64,000 bases of DNA, from NCBI GenBank assembly GCA_900553515.1, contig USDN01000002.1:50572-114571 (forward strand), written 5' to 3'. The position numbers were made by a program, and so were the translations under genes. This DNA comes from an uncultured Blautia sp. GTDB lineage: Bacteria > Bacillota > Clostridia > Lachnospirales > Lachnospiraceae. The notes below the pieces were generated by a model. It searched no databases, was not told the origin of the DNA, and saw nothing but the letters and a program-made list of their open reading frames with translations. Below, one piece after another: positions 1 to 10,062 of the stretch (positions within the stretch are counted from its first letter, which is position 1; each line of letters begins with the position of its first letter).

Positions 1-2355
1 GGCACCTGGTATCCTTTTTATAATACCTTTTATGAAAAAATACCTGTAGATAAAAAAGAGATCCTGATCATTTCCAGAAGCGGACTTGCCCTGGAAAGTA
101 ATATCCTGGCTATTTTAAAGGAACTTTCCTCCCCGGAATATCAGGGTTTCCGCAAAATTCTGGCAGTACAAAAGGATAAAAAAGATCAGATCCGAAAAAA
201 ACTGGAACGATATGGTATCAAAATGGATGTTTTTGTCTATACCTCAATGCCATCTTATTATCACCATCTGGCCAAAGCAGGCTGGCTGATCAATGACACT
301 ACCTTTCCAGGCCGCTATGTAAAAAAAGAAGGGCAGACCATACTGAATGTATGGCATGGAACACCTTTGAAAAGAATGGCTCAGGATAACGAAGAAGAAC
401 GCTATGATGCAGGAAATGTCATGCGTAATCTTCTTCAGTCAGACTACCTGGTGTTCCCTAACCTGTATATGGAAGAAAAAATGGCCGGAGCCACTAATCT
501 GACAGAGCTTTATCAGGGAACCATCCTCCATGAAGGATATCCCCGCAACTGCATTTTCTTCCATCCGGAAAAAGGAGCCCTGCTCAAAGAGAACCTGGGC
601 TATTCCGGTATCCAGTTAAGCGTTTATATGCCTACTTTCCGCGGAAAGACCGATGCCGTGGAAAAAGACTCCTATGTAGCCCTTGTTAAGGATTATCTCA
701 GCCGTATCGACCAGCAGCTGACAGACCGGCAGATTCTTCTGGTAAAGCTCCATCCACTTGTACAGAGCCAGCTGGATACTGATTCCTATGAGCATATCCG
801 TCCTTTCCCGGCGGAATATGACACTTATGAAATTCTGAATGCCTGTGATGTACTGATTACTGATTATTCCAGTGTTATGTATGACTTTGCTGTTACCGGC
901 AGAAGGATCCTGCTGTTTGCCTATGATATGGAAGATTACCAGGGGCATCGCGGAATGTATGAAGATATTTCCACCTATCCATTTCCAATTCTGCGTACCC
1001 CAGAGGAACTTACCGCAGAACTTGGAAAAGACTCCGGACATCCGGACGATGATTTTCTCCGGAAATACACCACATTTGAACAGGCAAATGCCACCAGGAA
1101 CATCTGCCGCCATGTACTTTTAGGAAAAAAGATCTGTCAGGAAAGCACCATGCCCGGCACCAGAAAGAAAAAAGTCCTTCTGTATGCAGGAAGTCTTCAG
1201 CCAAACGGGATCACAACTGCCTTTTACAGTCTTGTACGTAATCTGGATCCCGAAAAATGCGACTACTATATCTCATACCGCTCCACTTCTCTTAAAGAGG
1301 ATCCAAAACGGCTCCAGAGCGTTCCGGACGGCTATCATTTCTATCCTCTGGCAACAGAGATGAACCTTGATGTGATAACTGCCATTGCACAGCTTATCTA
1401 CCTGAAATCCGGCATCACTGCTTTCGGCATCGGAAATCGTCTGGATAAAGCTTATCAGAGAGAATGGAAAAAACATTTCGGCTGTGTTTCTTTTGACCAC
1501 GTGATACACTATGACGGCTATGAGAATTATATGATTGCTCTTCTGGAAAAGGCACCGTGTACCCGTACAATTTTTGCCCACAATGATATGGAAATGGAAC
1601 TTGCAGAAAAACACAGTCCAAGCCGTCCTCTTCTGGAAAAAGCTTATGCCTCCTATGAACATGTAATTCCTGTTGGCGAGGATATCCGGGGCGCTGCTGA
1701 ACGCATCGGAGGGCATCCGGAAAAAGTCCGTGTTATTTCCAATATCATGGATTACCAGAGAATCCAGCGCCTTGGGAAACTTCCCGTTTCCTTTGACCCG
1801 GAAACGGAATCTACAGTCCCCTTAAACAGACTTATGGAGGTTCTTCAAAGTAATGACCGGAAATTTATCAATGTCGGCCGTTTCTCTCCCGAAAAAGGCC
1901 ACGAACGTCTGATTCGGGCTTTTACACGGTTCTGGAAGGAACATCCGGATACCTGGCTGATCATTATGGGAAGCCGCGGAGATCTGTATGAACATACCTG
2001 CCAGCTGGCAAAATCAGCGGAAAGCAGCAGCCATATCATCATCATTAAATACATGAGCAATCCCATGCCCGTAGTAAAAGCCTGTGATCTTTTCCTTCTG
2101 TCCTCCTTCTATGAAGGGCAGGTACTTGTGGTTCCTGAAGCAGATATCCTGGGAGTACCTGCAGCTGCCTGTGACGTAAACGGAGCAAGAGCCTTTATCC
2201 AAAAATACGGCGGCACCCTTCTTCCAAACAGTGAAGACGGTCTGGTACAGGGAATGGAGATGTTCCTTCGAGGAGAGATCCATACTATGAATGTAGATTA
2301 TGAGAAAAGAAATCAGGAAATACTGCAGAAATGCGAAGAACTTTTTCAGGAATAA
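1..2355 (+). CDS. CDP-glycerol glycerophosphotransferase / GT4 glycosyltransferase fusion (5' end outside window)
   Basis: The reading frame is open from base 1, so the N-terminus is cut off by the window edge; 784 residues are visible. The first part resembles TagB/TagF-type CDP-glycerol:polyol-phosphate transferases: it has the NVWHGTPLKRM segment (about residues 115-125 of the visible part) and the DVLITDYSSVMYDF segment (about 285-300). The second half, from about residue 395, resembles a family-4 glycosyltransferase, with FINVGRFSPEKGHERLIRAF and EGQVLVVPEAD...GVPAAACD as donor-binding segments. Such proteins build or decorate teichoic-acid-like or polyol-phosphate cell-wall polymers at the inner membrane face. 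The polymer and sugar cannot be named from sequence. It is followed 18 bp later by the glycogen debranching gene, probably on the same transcript. Confidence 0.85.
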   Translation, partial: GTWYPFYNTFYEKIPVDKKEILIISRSGLALESNILAILKELSSPEYQGFRKILAVQKDKKDQIRKKLERYGIKMDVFVYTSMPSYYHHLAKAGWLINDTTFPGRYVKKEGQTILNVWHGTPLKRMAQDNEEERYDAGNVMRNLLQSDYLVFPNLYMEEKMAGATNLTELYQGTILHEGYPRNCIFFHPEKGALLKENLGYSGIQLSVYMPTFRGKTDAVEKDSYVALVKDYLSRIDQQLTDRQILLVKLHPLVQSQLDTDSYEHIRPFPAEYDTYEILNACDVLITDYSSVMYDFAVTGRRILLFAYDMEDYQGHRGMYEDISTYPFPILRTPEELTAELGKDSGHPDDDFLRKYTTFEQANATRNICRHVLLGKKICQESTMPGTRKKKVLLYAGSLQPNGITTAFYSLVRNLDPEKCDYYISYRSTSLKEDPKRLQSVPDGYHFYPLATEMNLDVITAIAQLIYLKSGITAFGIGNRLDKAYQREWKKHFGCVSFDHVIHYDGYENYMIALLEKAPCTRTIFAHNDMEMELAEKHSPSRPLLEKAYASYEHVIPVGEDIRGAAERIGGHPEKVRVISNIMDYQRIQRLGKLPVSFDPETESTVPLNRLMEVLQSNDRKFINVGRFSPEKGHERLIRAFTRFWKEHPDTWLIIMGSRGDLYEHTCQLAKSAESSSHIIIIKYMSNPMPVVKACDLFLLSSFYEGQVLVVPEADILGVPAAACDVNGARAFIQKYGGTLLPNSEDGLVQGMEMFLRGEIHTMNVDYEKRNQEILQKCEELFQE

Positions 2356-2373
2356 AACAGGAAGGAGCTTATC

Positions 2374-4506
2374 ATGAATTCCTATAATCAGAAATTTATT
2401 TCCGAATATCCCCTTGAGGTTTATCCTACCGGGGAGATCGCCGGTTTTCCTGTCAGTCCGGGAATGTTTGACCTGAACGGCGCCACACCACTTCAGAACG
2501 GTGTAAACTTTACCATACACACCTGCGGAGGAACAGCCTGTGAACTTCTGCTGTTCCACAATGCGGAAGAAGAACCCTTTGCCGTTCTTCCCTTTCCCGA
2601 GGCCTATAAGATCGGAGATGTATATTCCATGATCGTTTATGGTCTGGATATCCGGGATTTTGAATATGCCTACCGCGTAGACGGTCCCTGGGATCCTGAC
2701 AAAGGACTGCTTTTTGACAAAAAAAACATCCTTCTGGATCCTTATGCAAAGGCAGTTTCCGGTCAGAGGATCTGGGGAACCCACTGGGAGCCTACCTATC
2801 ATGCCCGGGTAGTAAAAGACTCCTTTAACTGGGGAGATATGCCCCAGTCACAGAGGGAACTCAGCGATCTTATTATTTACGAGCTTCATGTAAGAGGATT
2901 TACAGAGCATGAATCCTCCGGTGTCAGAAACCGCGGAACCTTTGCCGGACTGATGGAAAAGATTCCTTATCTGAAAGAACTTGGAGTAAATGCTGTTGAA
3001 CTGATGCCTATCTTTGAGTTTGATGAGACCATGAATGCCCGGGAAGTAAACGGTAATCGGCTTCTGGAATACTGGGGCTATAACACAGTCAGCTTTTTTG
3101 CTCCCAATACCAGCTACACCTCTGTTAATGAATACAACCGTGAGGGAACAGAACTGAAAACTCTCATCAAAGCCCTCCACGATAATGGAATCGAAGTGAT
3201 CCTTGATGTGGTATTTAACCATACTGCCGAGGGAAACGAGCTTGGAAGGACTTTCTGCTTCAAAGGCTTTGACAACAACATCTACTACATGCTGACCCCT
3301 GACGGAAATTACTACAATTTCAGCGGCTGCGGAAACACACTGAACTGCAATCATCCGGTAGTCCAGCAGATGATCCTTGAATGTCTCCGGTACTGGACCG
3401 TGAATTACCGGGTAGACGGTTTCCGTTTTGACCTGGCAAGTATCCTTGGCCGAAACGAGGATGGTTCTCCTATGAATAATCCTCCGCTTCTCCGCACACT
3501 TGCCTCCGACCCTCTTCTCCGTAATGTCAAGCTGATCGCAGAAGCATGGGATGCCGGCGGCATGTATCAGGTCGGAAGCTTCCCTGCAAGCGGACGTTGG
3601 GCAGAATGGAACGGACGGTACCGTGATTCTCTCAGAGGTTTCCTGAAAGGCGACTGCTGGCAGTCCTGGGACGCTGCATGGAGTATTTCAGGCTCCGGAG
3701 ATCTTTACGGCGGCTATTATGACAATCCCAAGGGAAATTATGCCGGTTATAATTCCTGTGTCAATTTCCTTACCTGTCACGATGGCTTTACCATGTATGA
3801 TCTCTATGCCTATAATGACAAACATAATGAAATGAACGGCTGGGACAATACTGACGGCTCCAACGATAACCGCAGCTGGAACTGCGGCGCTGAAGGAGAA
3901 ACTGACGATCAGGAAGTGCTGAAGCTGCGTTACCGCATGATCCGCAACGCCTGCGCAGTCCTTCTGTGCAGCCGCGGAACTCCTATGTTCCTTGCCGGAG
4001 ATGAATTCGGAAATACAAAATTCGGAAACAACAACAGCTACTGTCAGGATAATGAGGTGTCCTGGCTGGACTGGAGCCTTCTGGAAAAAAACAAAGATCT
4101 TTTTGAATTTTTCAAATTCATGATCGCCTATAGAAAAGAACATCTTGTGATCCGCAAAAAACTGCCCGATGCAGTCTGCGGTATGGATCCTCTGCATACC
4201 CACAACACCAATGCAGAAGATGTCACGATTCCCAGAGATGCCCGTACCTTCACGGTAAGCTTTGCCGGCTATGACAAAGAGAAAGGAAGAGATGATCTTG
4301 TCTGCATCTGCGTAAATACCTACTGGGAAGATGTCAGAATCACCCTTCCCGATCTGCATAAACGGGGGGCATGGTATTTAAGTGTCAATACCTATGGCGA
4401 CGGCCAGGGAAGGTATTTCTATCCTCAGGGACAGGAAACCAGAATTACAGGCGAATTTATCATGCGGCCAAGAACCGTCTGTATTTTTACAGGAAGATCC
4501 TATTAA
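2374..4506 (+). CDS. glgX: glycogen debranching enzyme (GH13 isoamylase/GlgX type)
   Basis: 710 residues, the normal length for GlgX/isoamylase-type enzymes, which hydrolyse alpha-1,6 branches of glycogen or alpha-glucans in the cytoplasm. An N-terminal CBM48-like beta domain (about 15-130) precedes a GH13 barrel. Catalytic residues are visible: nucleophile Asp353 in RVDGFRFDLAS, acid/base Glu390 in LIAEAWDAGG and Asp470 in LTCHDGFT; DVVFNHTAEG is GH13 region I. No signal peptide is seen. A ribosome site (AGGAAGGAG) precedes ATG. No other glycogen genes are nearby, so linkage to the upstream transferase may be positional only. A strong bidirectional hairpin follows the stop. Confidence 0.93.
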   Translation: MNSYNQKFISEYPLEVYPTGEIAGFPVSPGMFDLNGATPLQNGVNFTIHTCGGTACELLLFHNAEEEPFAVLPFPEAYKIGDVYSMIVYGLDIRDFEYAYRVDGPWDPDKGLLFDKKNILLDPYAKAVSGQRIWGTHWEPTYHARVVKDSFNWGDMPQSQRELSDLIIYELHVRGFTEHESSGVRNRGTFAGLMEKIPYLKELGVNAVELMPIFEFDETMNAREVNGNRLLEYWGYNTVSFFAPNTSYTSVNEYNREGTELKTLIKALHDNGIEVILDVVFNHTAEGNELGRTFCFKGFDNNIYYMLTPDGNYYNFSGCGNTLNCNHPVVQQMILECLRYWTVNYRVDGFRFDLASILGRNEDGSPMNNPPLLRTLASDPLLRNVKLIAEAWDAGGMYQVGSFPASGRWAEWNGRYRDSLRGFLKGDCWQSWDAAWSISGSGDLYGGYYDNPKGNYAGYNSCVNFLTCHDGFTMYDLYAYNDKHNEMNGWDNTDGSNDNRSWNCGAEGETDDQEVLKLRYRMIRNACAVLLCSRGTPMFLAGDEFGNTKFGNNNSYCQDNEVSWLDWSLLEKNKDLFEFFKFMIAYRKEHLVIRKKLPDAVCGMDPLHTHNTNAEDVTIPRDARTFTVSFAGYDKEKGRDDLVCICVNTYWEDVRITLPDLHKRGAWYLSVNTYGDGQGRYFYPQGQETRITGEFIMRPRTVCIFTGRSY

Positions 4507-4513
4507 AAGAGAA

Positions 4514-4560
4514 CAAAACAGAGCAAGTCCCTCGAAAATCGAGGGACCTGCTCTGTTTTA
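4514..4560. terminator. bidirectional intrinsic terminator
   Basis: A long stem (AAAACAGAGCA.GTCCCTCG pairing with its complement around a short AAAA loop) is flanked by A-rich and T-rich tracts. It lies between two convergent genes, the debranching enzyme (+) and the FGGY kinase (-), and can end both transcripts. Confidence 0.9.
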
Positions 4561-4571
4561 TTTTATTTTGT

Positions 4572-6176
4572 TTACCAGATTTTGGAATCAACTGCTGCTC
4601 TTTCGATCTCCAGACCTTTCATGTATCTTTCCATAAATACATTAAAGCCTTCCACTCCTGCCGGATCCGGATCCAGAGTGCTGCCTTCGTTTCCTGCAAA
4701 TACCTTGTTATCCAGGTAATCTTCCAGTGCTTCTCCCTCTTCTTTATTAATCAGATAGGAAGCCAGAAGTGCAATACCCCATGCGCCGCCTTCACCTGCA
4801 GTCTCCATTACGGAAACCGGAGCGTTTACTGCATCGGCAAGGATCTGCTGTCCTACGCCTTTTGTCTTAAAGAGTCCGCCGTGTCCCAGAAGTCTGTCAA
4901 TCTTTACCTGTTCTTTTTCCAGAAGAAGGTTCAGCCCCACTCTCATAGCGCCAAGGCAGGTATACAGATTGGTTCTCATAAAGTTTGCAAGAGTAAATCT
5001 GCTCTCAGGAGAACGTACAAAGAGAGGACGTCCTTCTTCAAAGCCAGTCATATGCTCTCCGGAGAAATAGCAGTAAGACAGAAGTCCACCGCAGTCTGCA
5101 TCACCTTCCATAGCTTTGTTGTAAAGGGTTCCGAAAAGCTTGTTCATATCTACTTCCATTCCCATTGCCTCTGCAAATTCTTTAAATACATTCACCCATG
5201 CATTCAGGTCAGAAGTACAGTTATTGGAATGAGCCATAGCAACCAGATCGCCTGCCGGAGTGGTAACCATGTCAATCTCTTTATATGGTCTGGACAGTTC
5301 TTTTTCCAGAACGATCATGGCAAATACGGAAGTACCTGCTGAAACATTACCTGTTCTCTGTCTTACGCTGTTTGTTGCTACCATTCCGGTTCCTGCATCG
5401 CCTTCCGGAGGACACATAGGAATACCTGCCTGAAGCTTTCCGGACGGATCAAGAAGTTTTGCTCCGGCTTCTGTAAGAATTCCGGCTGCTTCTCCTGCAA
5501 CTTTAACTTCCGGCATAATGTCACGAAGTTTCCATGGGAATCCATAAGGCTCCACAAGCTTATCAAATTTCTGTACCATTTCTTCGTTGTAATCTTTTGT
5601 TTCCGGATCAACAGGGAACATACCTGCTGCATCGCCGATACCCTGGATACGTTTGCCTGTCAGCTGCCAGTGTACATATGCTTCCAGAGTACACATAAAA
5701 TCAATATCTTTCACATGCTCTTCCTTATTCAGGATTGCCTGATAAAGATGGGCAATACTCCATCTCTGCGGAATATTATACTGGAACAGTTCCATCAGTT
5801 CCTCAGAAGCCTGTGCAGTGATATTATTTCTCCAGGTACGGAAAGGAACCAGAAGCTCTCCTTCCTTATTAAATGGCATATAGCCATGCATCATAGCACT
5901 GACGCCAAGAGCTCCTACGCTTGTCAGCTCTACGCCGTATTTTTCCTTTACATCCTCTGCAAGAGCCTTGTAGCTGCCCTGGAGCCCCGCCTGGATATCC
6001 TCCAGATGGTAGGTCCAGATTCCGTCTTCCAGACGGTTTTCCCAGTCATAGCTTCCAGATGCGATCGGAGCATTTTCTGCATCCACAAGAACAGCCTTGA
6101 TCCTGGTAGAACCAAACTCGATACCCAGAGCTGTCCTGTTATTTAAGATCATTTCTTTTGTTTCATTTACACCCAT
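4572..6176 (-). CDS. FGGY-family carbohydrate kinase (ribulokinase-like)
   Basis: 534 residues, close to the length of L-ribulokinases and longer than typical xylulokinases. The N-terminal phosphate-binding loop [15 protein letters not shown] (about 18-32) and the second-lobe [12 protein letters not shown] segment mark the two actin-like FGGY domains; [14 protein letters not shown] resembles the conserved C-terminal nucleotide-binding segment. It phosphorylates a sugar or ketose with ATP in the cytoplasm. The start is supported by GGGAGGATTTACA before ATG. It is the last gene of a run with the YtfQRT-YjfF importer, 91 bp after the permease, so it most likely acts on the imported sugar or its isomer. 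No isomerase or epimerase sits beside it, so the substrate remains open. Confidence 0.85.
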   Translation of the reverse strand: MGVNETKEMILNNRTALGIEFGSTRIKAVLVDAENAPIASGSYDWENRLEDGIWTYHLEDIQAGLQGSYKALAEDVKEKYGVELTSVGALGVSAMMHGYMPFNKEGELLVPFRTWRNNITAQASEELMELFQYNIPQRWSIAHLYQAILNKEEHVKDIDFMCTLEAYVHWQLTGKRIQGIGDAAGMFPVDPETKDYNEEMVQKFDKLVEPYGFPWKLRDIMPEVKVAGEAAGILTEAGAKLLDPSGKLQAGIPMCPPEGDAGTGMVATNSVRQRTGNVSAGTSVFAMIVLEKELSRPYKEIDMVTTPAGDLVAMAHSNNCTSDLNAWVNVFKEFAEAMGMEVDMNKLFGTLYNKAMEGDADCGGLLSYCYFSGEHMTGFEEGRPLFVRSPESRFTLANFMRTNLYTCLGAMRVGLNLLLEKEQVKIDRLLGHGGLFKTKGVGQQILADAVNAPVSVMETAGEGGAWGIALLASYLINKEEGEALEDYLDNKVFAGNEGSTLDPDPAGVEGFNVFMERYMKGLEIERAAVDSKIW

Positions 6177-6267
6177 TGTAAATCCTCCCGGTTTTAATCA
6201 TATCATGTTTTTATTATAATATCCTTCCGGTGAAACATCAATCTTTATCTTTCTTTTTCCATGCCCA

Positions 6268-7278
6268 TCATTTTTTCTTTTTCGCAGAAGCCAGTACGGA
6301 CTGGATTACAATGAAGAAGCACAGAAGGGCAGAAAGAACAATTCTTACCCACCAGCTGGAAAGTGAGCCCTGTGCAGTGATCAGACTGGAGATCGTACCT
6401 TTAATCAGAACACCGAACATAGTTCCGATAGGAGTTCCCACACCGCCGGAAAGAAGGGTTCCGCCGATAACTGCTGAAGAGATGGCGTCCATTTCAAGAC
6501 CTTTTGCCTGCTCTACGAATCCGGCACAGCTGTTCAGGCAGAACAGGAAACCGCCAAGACCTGCAAGAAATCCGTTCAGTACATATGCCTTAAACATAGT
6601 TTTCTTTACGTCCAGACCCATCATCAGGGCACTTTGTTTATTTCCGCCGATAGCATAGAGCTTACGTCCGAATTTACGGTATTTCAAAAGGATCGCACAG
6701 AGAATCACTACGATCAGAGCGATCACAACTGTAGGAGGTATGTAAGCCGGGATAAATTTTCCTTTTTTATTTGTAGAACCAAAAGGCATATAGAAACGAT
6801 AGTTTGCCCATTTCAAAAACAGTTTGTTTTTAATAGCGATCATATCTGTGCTGATGATCGCAGTCAGACCACGTCCAAAAAACATACCTGCCAGTGTTAC
6901 AATAAAAGGCTGTATCCCCATATAAGTTACCAGATATCCCTGAACGATACCAAAAAGAAGGCCGATACCAAGCGCTGCCAGAACTGCTACATAAGCGCTT
7001 GCACCTTTATTTTCCATAAGATCTGCCATAACCATACATACAAGTGCAGTGACGGAGCCAACGGAAATATCAATTCCTCCCGTGATCATTACAATGGTAA
7101 GTCCACATGCAATGACAAGAAGTCCTGCATTTGATACAAACAGATTCAAAAACATCTGTGGTTTCGCAAAGCCTTTATCTGCAAAGATCACCATACCTGC
7201 CGCATACATAACAAAGAATAATACAATGGTGATCAGCAGAAGGAAGCCTGTACTTGTCATTTTCTTTTTCTGTTTCAT
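6268..7278 (-). CDS. yjfF: CUT2 sugar ABC transporter permease, YjfF-like
   Basis: 336 residues, with about eight to ten hydrophobic segments, of the BPD_transp_2 (RbsC) family. It closely resembles E. coli YjfF over FIVTLAGMFFGRG, LYAIGGNKQSALMMG and AVIGGTLLSGGVGTPIGT. It is one half of the membrane channel of a galactofuranose-type importer; the second permease lies immediately upstream and overlaps it by 4 bp (ATGA), which indicates translational coupling. In E. coli the cognate complex YtfQRT-YjfF takes up galactofuranose; related bifidobacterial systems take up fructose. The true substrate here is therefore inferred only as a furanose-form or keto sugar. Confidence 0.88.
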   Translation of the reverse strand: MKQKKKMTSTGFLLLITIVLFFVMYAAGMVIFADKGFAKPQMFLNLFVSNAGLLVIACGLTIVMITGGIDISVGSVTALVCMVMADLMENKGASAYVAVLAALGIGLLFGIVQGYLVTYMGIQPFIVTLAGMFFGRGLTAIISTDMIAIKNKLFLKWANYRFYMPFGSTNKKGKFIPAYIPPTVVIALIVVILCAILLKYRKFGRKLYAIGGNKQSALMMGLDVKKTMFKAYVLNGFLAGLGGFLFCLNSCAGFVEQAKGLEMDAISSAVIGGTLLSGGVGTPIGTMFGVLIKGTISSLITAQGSLSSWWVRIVLSALLCFFIVIQSVLASAKKKK

Positions 7279-8339
7279 GCTTTCTGCCCTCCTTCTGCCA
7301 CTGTACCGGAAGTTTTTTTGTTTTTCAGTCCGGCAATAAATTTCTTAAATACTTCACTTTGAAGTGTTACAATAATAATAACAACGATCGCCTTATATAC
7401 AGGAAGCTGGTCAGCTTTTACATTCATTGCATAAAGAGTTGTAGTCAGGGCCTGAATGGTATAAGCACCGATTACAGAACCTACCAGGCTGAATTTACCG
7501 CCTCCAAGAAAGTTGCCGCCAAGAGCAACTGCCAGAATGGCATCCATTTCCAGGTTCAGACCAATGTTATTTGCATCTGCAGAATAAATACGGCTGGATG
7601 CAACGATTCCTGCAATACCTGCCAGAACGCCACAGATCACATAGGTCAGAAATTTGATCATTGTAGAATTCAAACCAACCAGACGAGCTGCTTTGCCGTT
7701 AATGCCAACACTTTCAATATAAAGTCCAAGAGCTGTTTTTTTCAGGATCAGCGTAACGATCACAACTGTAACAATGGCAAAAAAGATTGGAGTAGGAATC
7801 GGGCACTTGCCGATATATCCGCCTGCCATTTTGTAGGAATCCACACGGATATAAGTGATCTGTCCGTTTGTAACAAGCTGTGCAATTCCTCGTCCTGCTG
7901 TATAAAGGATCAAAGTAGCAACCATCGGCTGGATATGCAGCTTTGCCACCAGAAATCCGTTAAATGCCCCGCATAATGCTGCTGCCAGAAGGGCTGCCAC
8001 AACTGCAAGAATAAGAGGATTCTGATATTCCGTAACTGAAGTCTGTCCGCCGGAAAGGATCTGACAGCCTACCGCAGCTGCCACTGCCATTACCGCACCC
8101 ACACTGATATCCTGTCCGCCGGAAGCTGCTGTTACCAGAGTCATACCTACCGCAAGGATGACCAGTTCCGAAGCACGGTTTATAACGTCAATAATATATC
8201 CGTAAAGGACACCGTTCCGAATAGATACATTAAAAAAGTCCGGTGTTTTTATCACATTGATCAAAAGCACGGCGATCAGGCACACAATAGGGAGAAAAAG
8301 TCTTGCGCTTGTGATCTTTTTTAATCTGCTGTTATTCAT
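7275..8339 (-). CDS. ytfT: CUT2 sugar ABC transporter permease, YtfT-like
   Basis: 354 residues from the chosen start, an RbsC-family permease with the GGQDISVGAVMAVAAAVG and LGGNFLGGGKFSLVGSVIGA segments typical of YtfT. The frame is open to an ATG at 8360, but the ATG at 8339 is preceded at correct distance by GGAGGTGA (8 nt). That start overlaps the stop of the upstream ATPase gene, a coupled arrangement that favours it. It forms the transmembrane channel with the YjfF-like protein encoded next. It is part of the ytfQ-R-T-yjfF-kinase run on the minus strand. Confidence 0.88.
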   Translation of the reverse strand: MNNSRLKKITSARLFLPIVCLIAVLLINVIKTPDFFNVSIRNGVLYGYIIDVINRASELVILAVGMTLVTAASGGQDISVGAVMAVAAAVGCQILSGGQTSVTEYQNPLILAVVAALLAAALCGAFNGFLVAKLHIQPMVATLILYTAGRGIAQLVTNGQITYIRVDSYKMAGGYIGKCPIPTPIFFAIVTVVIVTLILKKTALGLYIESVGINGKAARLVGLNSTMIKFLTYVICGVLAGIAGIVASSRIYSADANNIGLNLEMDAILAVALGGNFLGGGKFSLVGSVIGAYTIQALTTTLYAMNVKADQLPVYKAIVVIIIVTLQSEVFKKFIAGLKNKKTSGTVAEGGQKA

Positions 8340-9858
8340 TCTTATCGTCACCTCCTGCAATGGCCTTCATGATGCTGCTCTGAGAAAGCTCGCTTTCCTC
8401 CAGCTCTCCTACCTTTTCGCCGTCTCGGAGAACTGCCATACGGGAACAGGTACGGAGCATTTCCTCTACCTCGGAGGAAATAAAGGTCACTGCCATTCCC
8501 TCGTCTGCAAGATCCAGCACAATCTTCTGGATCTCTGTCTTTGTACCGATATCAATACCTCTGGTTGGCTCATCCAAGATCAGATACTCCGGATTTGTCA
8601 AAAGCCATCTTCCCAGGATTGCCTTCTGCTGGTTTCCTCCGGAAAGACTCTTGATGGGTGTTTCACGGCTGGCTGTTTTAATCTGCAGCATGTCAATATA
8701 CTTATCTGCCGCCTCTTCCATTTCCTTACGGCTTAATGGATGGAACATGCCGCGTTTTGCCTGAAGAGCGATGATGATATTTTCTCTTACGGAAAGATCT
8801 GCAATAATACCTTCCGCCTTACGATCCTCAGGAAGATATGCCATACCAAGCTTCATGGCGTCCAGAGGACTGTTGATCTTTACTTCTTTTCCATTAACTT
8901 TCAATGTTCCGCTGTCAGCCTTATCCGCTCCGTAAATAGCCCGTACCAGTTCGGAACGTCCTGAACCCAAAAGTCCGGTAAGACCAATAACTTCGCCTTT
9001 GTTGATCTTAATATTAAAGGGCTTAATGGTACCTTTATGTCCGATTCCTTCTGCTTCAATGACCGGAGTGGTTTCTGCTGTCTTTTTGCCTTCGTGGGCG
9101 CTCTTGATATCAGCCAGATCATCAAAATCCTTACCCATCATCTTGGCTACCAGCATAACACGGGGCAGATCCTTTGTCTCATATTCCCCTACCAGTTCAC
9201 CGTTACGGAGAACAGTGATCCTGTCGCAGACTGCATAAACCTGCTCCAGGAAATGGGTAACAAAAATAATACCTACGCCTTCGTCACGAAGTCTTCTCAT
9301 CAGCACAAATAATTTTTCTACTTCATCGTCATCCAGTGAAGAAGTAGGCTCATCCAGGATCAGCACCTGACATTTCATATCTACCGCGCGGGCTATAGCG
9401 ATCATCTGCTGGATCGCCACCGAACATTCATCCAGCATCTGTGTCGGCGGTACATGAATATTCAGGCTTTCCAGAAGCTTTTCTGACCGTTCATTCATTT
9501 CCTTCCAGTTGATCATTCCCAATTTACGGGGCTCACGTCCGATAAAAAGATTTTCCGCCACTGTCAGATTCGGGCAAAGATTTACTTCCTGGTATACGGT
9601 ACTGATACCGTTCTCCTGTGCCTCCTGAGGAGAATGATTAATGATCTCTCCTGTTTTTCCATCCATATGGATGGTTCCGCTCTCAAATTCATGCACACCG
9701 GTCAGAACCTTGATCAGCGTGGATTTTCCGGCTCCGTTTTCCCCCATCAACGCATGGATCTCACCTTTTCGTAAAGTAAAATCCACATGGGAAAGGGCAC
9801 GGACACCGGTGAAATTTTTACTGATATCACGCATTTCCAGCACAACATTCTGTTCCAT
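8332..9858 (-). CDS. ytfR: CUT2 sugar ABC transporter ATP-binding protein, YtfR-like
   Basis: 508 residues, the usual size of RbsA/MglA/YtfR proteins with two fused ABC cassettes. The first cassette has Walker A GENGAGKST (39-47) and a DEPTSSLD segment. The second has the altered Walker A GLLGSGRSE, as is normal in this family, plus LSGGNQQKAILGRWL and DEPTRGIDIG. It powers import through the two permeases. An in-frame ATG exists at 9987, but ATG 9858 is chosen because AGGTGG lies just upstream and homology begins there. It is separated from the binding-protein gene by 204 bp containing a strong hairpin. Confidence 0.92.
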   Translation of the reverse strand: MEQNVVLEMRDISKNFTGVRALSHVDFTLRKGEIHALMGENGAGKSTLIKVLTGVHEFESGTIHMDGKTGEIINHSPQEAQENGISTVYQEVNLCPNLTVAENLFIGREPRKLGMINWKEMNERSEKLLESLNIHVPPTQMLDECSVAIQQMIAIARAVDMKCQVLILDEPTSSLDDDEVEKLFVLMRRLRDEGVGIIFVTHFLEQVYAVCDRITVLRNGELVGEYETKDLPRVMLVAKMMGKDFDDLADIKSAHEGKKTAETTPVIEAEGIGHKGTIKPFNIKINKGEVIGLTGLLGSGRSELVRAIYGADKADSGTLKVNGKEVKINSPLDAMKLGMAYLPEDRKAEGIIADLSVRENIIIALQAKRGMFHPLSRKEMEEAADKYIDMLQIKTASRETPIKSLSGGNQQKAILGRWLLTNPEYLILDEPTRGIDIGTKTEIQKIVLDLADEGMAVTFISSEVEEMLRTCSRMAVLRDGEKVGELEESELSQSSIMKAIAGGDDKNE

Positions 9859-9940
9859 ATTCTTTCCACCTGCTTTCCCTAAAAAACTGTTTATTCGTAA
9901 AAATGCTCCATTTCCTGCATTTTTGTCTGATTTTGAGCAT

Positions 9941-9996
9941 AAAAGGAGCGTGGTCCACTGATCCGGGTTTTCCGAATTATGTGCCACGCTCCGGAT
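9941..9996 (-). terminator. hairpin between ytfQ and ytfR: partial terminator or mRNA stabiliser
   Basis: On the minus strand a 9-bp perfect stem (CCGGAGCGTGG end pairing with CCACGCTCC; arms at 9945-9953 and 9984-9992) is followed by TTTTATG. It sits between the binding-protein gene and the ATPase gene. Such elements often raise the amount of binding protein over the membrane parts, which is the inferred role here. Confidence 0.65.
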
Positions 9997-10062
9997 TCAT
10001 TTTCTGTTACTCAGCTTTCATAAAAGCTTCTGCATATATTAAAATCCTCTTTCAGATTTTTA

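Noticed and set aside
4371..5342. 323-codon + frame across glgX end and opposite the FGGY kinase
   Set aside because: It starts inside glgX, runs through the terminator, and has no motif or ribosome site; both true genes are well supported.
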